45,606 nt of DNA, taken from the NCBI GenBank assembly GCA_015039465.1, contig MU129999.1, forward strand, positions 420,983 to 466,588, read 5' to 3'. The number at the start of each line of letters is the position of its first letter. The first letter of the stretch is position 1. Shown piece by piece: positions 43,158 to 45,606 of this stretch. The notes beneath the pieces are model-generated. The model did not search any database and was not told the DNA's origin. It saw only the letters and a program-made list of their open reading frames with translations. A program made the position numbers and the translations under genes. The DNA is from Phlegmacium glaucopus (Eukaryota; Basidiomycota; Agaricomycetes; Agaricales; Cortinariaceae).

Positions 43158-45266
43158 TCTCCCCTGTATGGTTCGAAACACACGCTCCATTTTCCCATTT
43201 TTCCAATGCTCGTAACGTGGCACAACGTCACGCTCAATCCCGTCTTTCTCCAGAGCCTGAATGAATTCGTTGCTCCCGAGTTCACCTCCTCCATCCATCC
43301 TCAGCTTTATCACTTTCTCCCCAGTCTTTCGCTCCCAGCTGGCTTTCGTTATGCACCAGGCTCGGTAAGCTTGATCTTTTCTCGAGAGGCAATGAATTTT
43401 TAGGGCGTCGGAGAAATCGTCAAGGAAACCGATAAAGTACAGTTTCCCATGAGGCATAGCAACTGGGAAGGGACCACAGAGATCGCAGAAGACAAGTTCA
43501 AGCAGTTTCGTTGACTTTGACGTGGAGGATGAAGGATTCGGAGCACGAGAGTGTTTACCGATGATGCAGGGCTCGCACTTGGAGAGCTTGTCACCAGGAG
43601 GAAATGTGACGCCTTTTACAGAGTGAAGTAAGTTCCTCGTGGCGTCTTCACCGATGTGTCCCATACGATGATGCCACAGATCCATCGATTCACTGACTTT
43701 GCTGAAGAAAGCGGTCTCGACAGGGTGAATTCCTGGTGCTGGAACAAACTCGACGTTCACAAAGAAGAGCTTATTCTGTTGAGTACCCTCATAGATGTCC
43801 TCCCTTGAACCGTCTTTTAGTTTTCTAGTGATCACGAACTTCCCATCCTCGAATATACACCCCACCTTGCTACCGCTTGCAGTCATTCGTCCAACCGATA
43901 ACAGGTTGACGCACGCATTGGGAGCATGAAGACAGTCACGAAGCTTGACGACCGTTGTTTTCCCTCTGAAAGTGAAACGCGCAAGACAATCGCCACTTGC
44001 CATGGTTCGCAGTATTCCATGGTTGGCGGTAGTCATGTCTCGGGCTTGAGTCACTTCGTAAGTCCAGAAAACGTTTCGGTCTTTGAGTAAGTGAGATGAA
44101 GTCCCTGAGTCTAGGAGATTTGCGAGATTGCTTTTGGAAAAGAATCCTGCAAAATCGGCAGCGGTAGGATCATAATCGATTGAAGCATTCGACATTTCAT
44201 TGACGCATGTACTCATAACGTCCATTGCAGTCGTAGTATGGCAAGGATCAAACAGCACGCAAGATAGATCACCGATGTATGTGTTATCAGCACTGGACAA
44301 AGCCTTGACAGGATTAGAGGTGGAGGAAGATGCAACGTGATGAGGAGAGATGAATGGCGTCGAGGCGGCAGCCAGTTCAGGTGATGCCTTTGCTTTTCCT
44401 TTCGATTTCAACGCTTGACCCTTCCCTTCCATTCCTCCACCTTTGGCGAAGCAATGGTCTTTATCGTGCGATTTTCCTCCGCAATTGGAGCACAGGACGC
44501 CCAAAGGATTTTTGTCATGCTTTCGAATTGTATCACCTGCGTGATTGCAGTATTCAGATCCAGGACCGGACTTAGTGGGTCTTGAAGACTCAATTCTCTG
44601 GCATTCGACAACTAATCGGCTGATTATACAATTTAGCAGGGTGTCAGGAGGAGCAGGGACTACAGCAGTGGATTGGCTGTCAGCGAAATCTTGATTGATT
44701 TGCGTGAGGAGCATTTGGAAATGGAGCCAGGAGCCGTTTGAGGGAAGTCCTCGAATAATAGAGTGAACCATTTCATATTCAGAGTAAGGTACGCCCATTT
44801 CGATGAAACGTATACGACCCGTTTTGAATTCTCCCAAGTATCTCTCCAGATCACGATGATCTTTGAGCCTCACATTTGACAGACGATCCCGAAGATCAAG
44901 CTGCGACATTACATCTTTTCGACTGTAGAGGTCCTTCAAGGCTTCCCAGACGCTCCGAGCAGTGACTGCGACACCATGCGGCAGCAGAGATAGAGTGACA
45001 GGAGTGATGCGTCTCTCTACTATGGTGCGCGCTTTGGAGTCGGACTTCCACCATTCGCGGAATGCAGTAATATCGTCTGCAGTCGAGATCGCTGTGGGAA
45101 CAGCAGGCTGAGGTTCAATTGGAAAGGGCGAATAAATGTTGGCATCACCTTCAACGTGTCCCCAGTAGCCTTCGCCTTGAAGGACTTGACTAATTCCTCG
45201 TCTCCAGGTCTCATAGTTAGACGGTCCAACGAGCAATTCTATATGGTCGAGTTTAATTGTCGACAT
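43094..45266 (-). pseudogene. Copia gag-pol, copy C, truncated in the integrase
   Basis: The frame from ATG 45264-45266 (MSTIKLDHIELL) is open through gag, zinc knuckle CSNCGGKSHDKDHC, protease LLDSGTSSHLL and integrase DGGGELGSNEF, and loses homology after GEAALTA. Beyond 43094 the open frame continues only through the fold-back and LTR sequence to a stop near 42987, which is not real protein. At amino-acid level it is the same as copy A over the shared part. Confidence 0.88.
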
Positions 45267-45476
45267 GATAAAGGAGTGATTATATGCGCGAGATTGTTGA
45301 CAGGATGTGAAAACAAAAGCGAGAAGTTGTCCTAGTGGACTCGAGGGATTGTTGACAGAAAATGTAAACAATTGAATGTATGCGCGAATACAGATGAATA
45401 AGATTTATCTGATCCGAGCGAGTTGTTCTAGACGATCTCGCCTAGACTTATGATTGATTATGTTGCTTGAATTATC

Positions 45477-45493
45477 AAGCGGGGCCCATAACC
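45477..45493 (-). promoter_or_regulatory. Primer-binding site of copy C
   Basis: Same 17-nt site as in copies A and B, directly inside the 5' LTR. Confidence 0.75.
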
Positions 45494-45606
45494 TGTTCGA
45501 GTCTAGAAGATTGAGTCTCAGTGTTAACGTCAAGGAGACGGAGAACAACTAATATTATTATGTACCTAGAAGATTGAGTCTAGGTAATAATGACAAGAAG
45601 TGAGTC
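45494..45606 (-). repeat. 5' LTR of copia copy C, cut by the window edge
   Basis: The inner 113 bp of the LTR are present and match copy B. Unlike copy A it continues past GGTAATAATGACAAG, showing that the truncation of copy A is not shared. Confidence 0.9.

Larger units (their letters stand above)
43046..45606 (-). mobile_element. Ty1/copia retrotransposon, copy C (5' part only, runs off window)
   Basis: Minus-strand copy with part of the 5' LTR (45494-45606), primer site (45477-45493) and gag-pol as far as the integrase. It then folds back on itself at 43050-43157 and joins the 3' LTR of copy B. Reverse transcriptase, RNase H and 3' LTR are absent. It agrees with copy A at the five variable sites that can be compared. 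Confidence 0.88.

Noticed and set aside
1..45606. CRISPR arrays, rRNA or tRNA genes
   Set aside because: None seen. The only regular repeats are transposon-derived, and the tRNA-like match is a copia primer site of 17 nt.

Overview
The window looks like nuclear DNA of an agaricomycete-type basidiomycete. Genes are cut by many short introns of about 50-60 nt (the P450 alone has eleven), genes are tightly packed on both strands, and the protein families (TRANK1-like UvrD helicase, Sec4-type Rab, Arp5, multi-exon P450) are typical of mushroom-forming fungi. No rRNA, tRNA or CRISPR array was seen. All gene models were made by eye from reading frames, splice sites and family motifs.

Left part (1-8633): a nest of mobile elements. 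A Tad1/I-type LINE (zinc-knuckle ORF1, then ORF2 with APE endonuclease, reverse transcriptase and RNase H, ending in poly(A) at 8603-8633) is broken twice by non-autonomous hAT-like elements that share the terminus TAGTGATGCCAAAGTTCGG. One covers 1-1558 and cuts ORF1. The other (5628-7641) cuts ORF2 and is bounded by a perfect 8-bp duplication, CCCTGCAG. The LINE itself sits in the 3' end of a minus-strand FAD monooxygenase (8634-10189), now a pseudogene.

Middle part (10190-30724): an intact 12-exon cytochrome P450 (12128-14243), a decayed zinc alcohol dehydrogenase (about 14680-15370), a 189-residue protein of unknown function (15505-16219), a very large TRANK1-like gene with UvrD helicase, TPR and IQ segments (16631-25090), a divergently transcribed Sec4/Rab8 GTPase (25543-26452), and Arp5 of the INO80 complex (26719-29726). 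The monooxygenase, P450 and dehydrogenase may be the remains of an oxidative metabolism cluster in which only the P450 survives. The others are housekeeping-type genes.

Right part (30725-45606): a third hAT-like element (30725-31616) carries a Ty1/copia retrotransposon in its right terminal repeat. Three copia copies follow in alternating orientation: A (minus, 31617-36894, intact 1549-residue gag-pol), B (plus, 37523-43045, interrupted) and C (minus, 43046 to the window end, partial). All full LTRs are 300 bp and appear identical, and the primer site matches an internal stretch of initiator tRNA-Met, as in Drosophila copia. The 5-bp target duplication pairs the outer end of A with the outer end of B only if the sequence around B is reverse-complemented. 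The middle of B (about 40231-41056) is an interleaved mixture of both strands of the same element, and a 44-bp fold-back joins B to C. The simplest reading is one insertion, possibly from two nuclear haplotypes, folded into a false palindrome by the assembly. A true inversion between inverted copia copies is the alternative.
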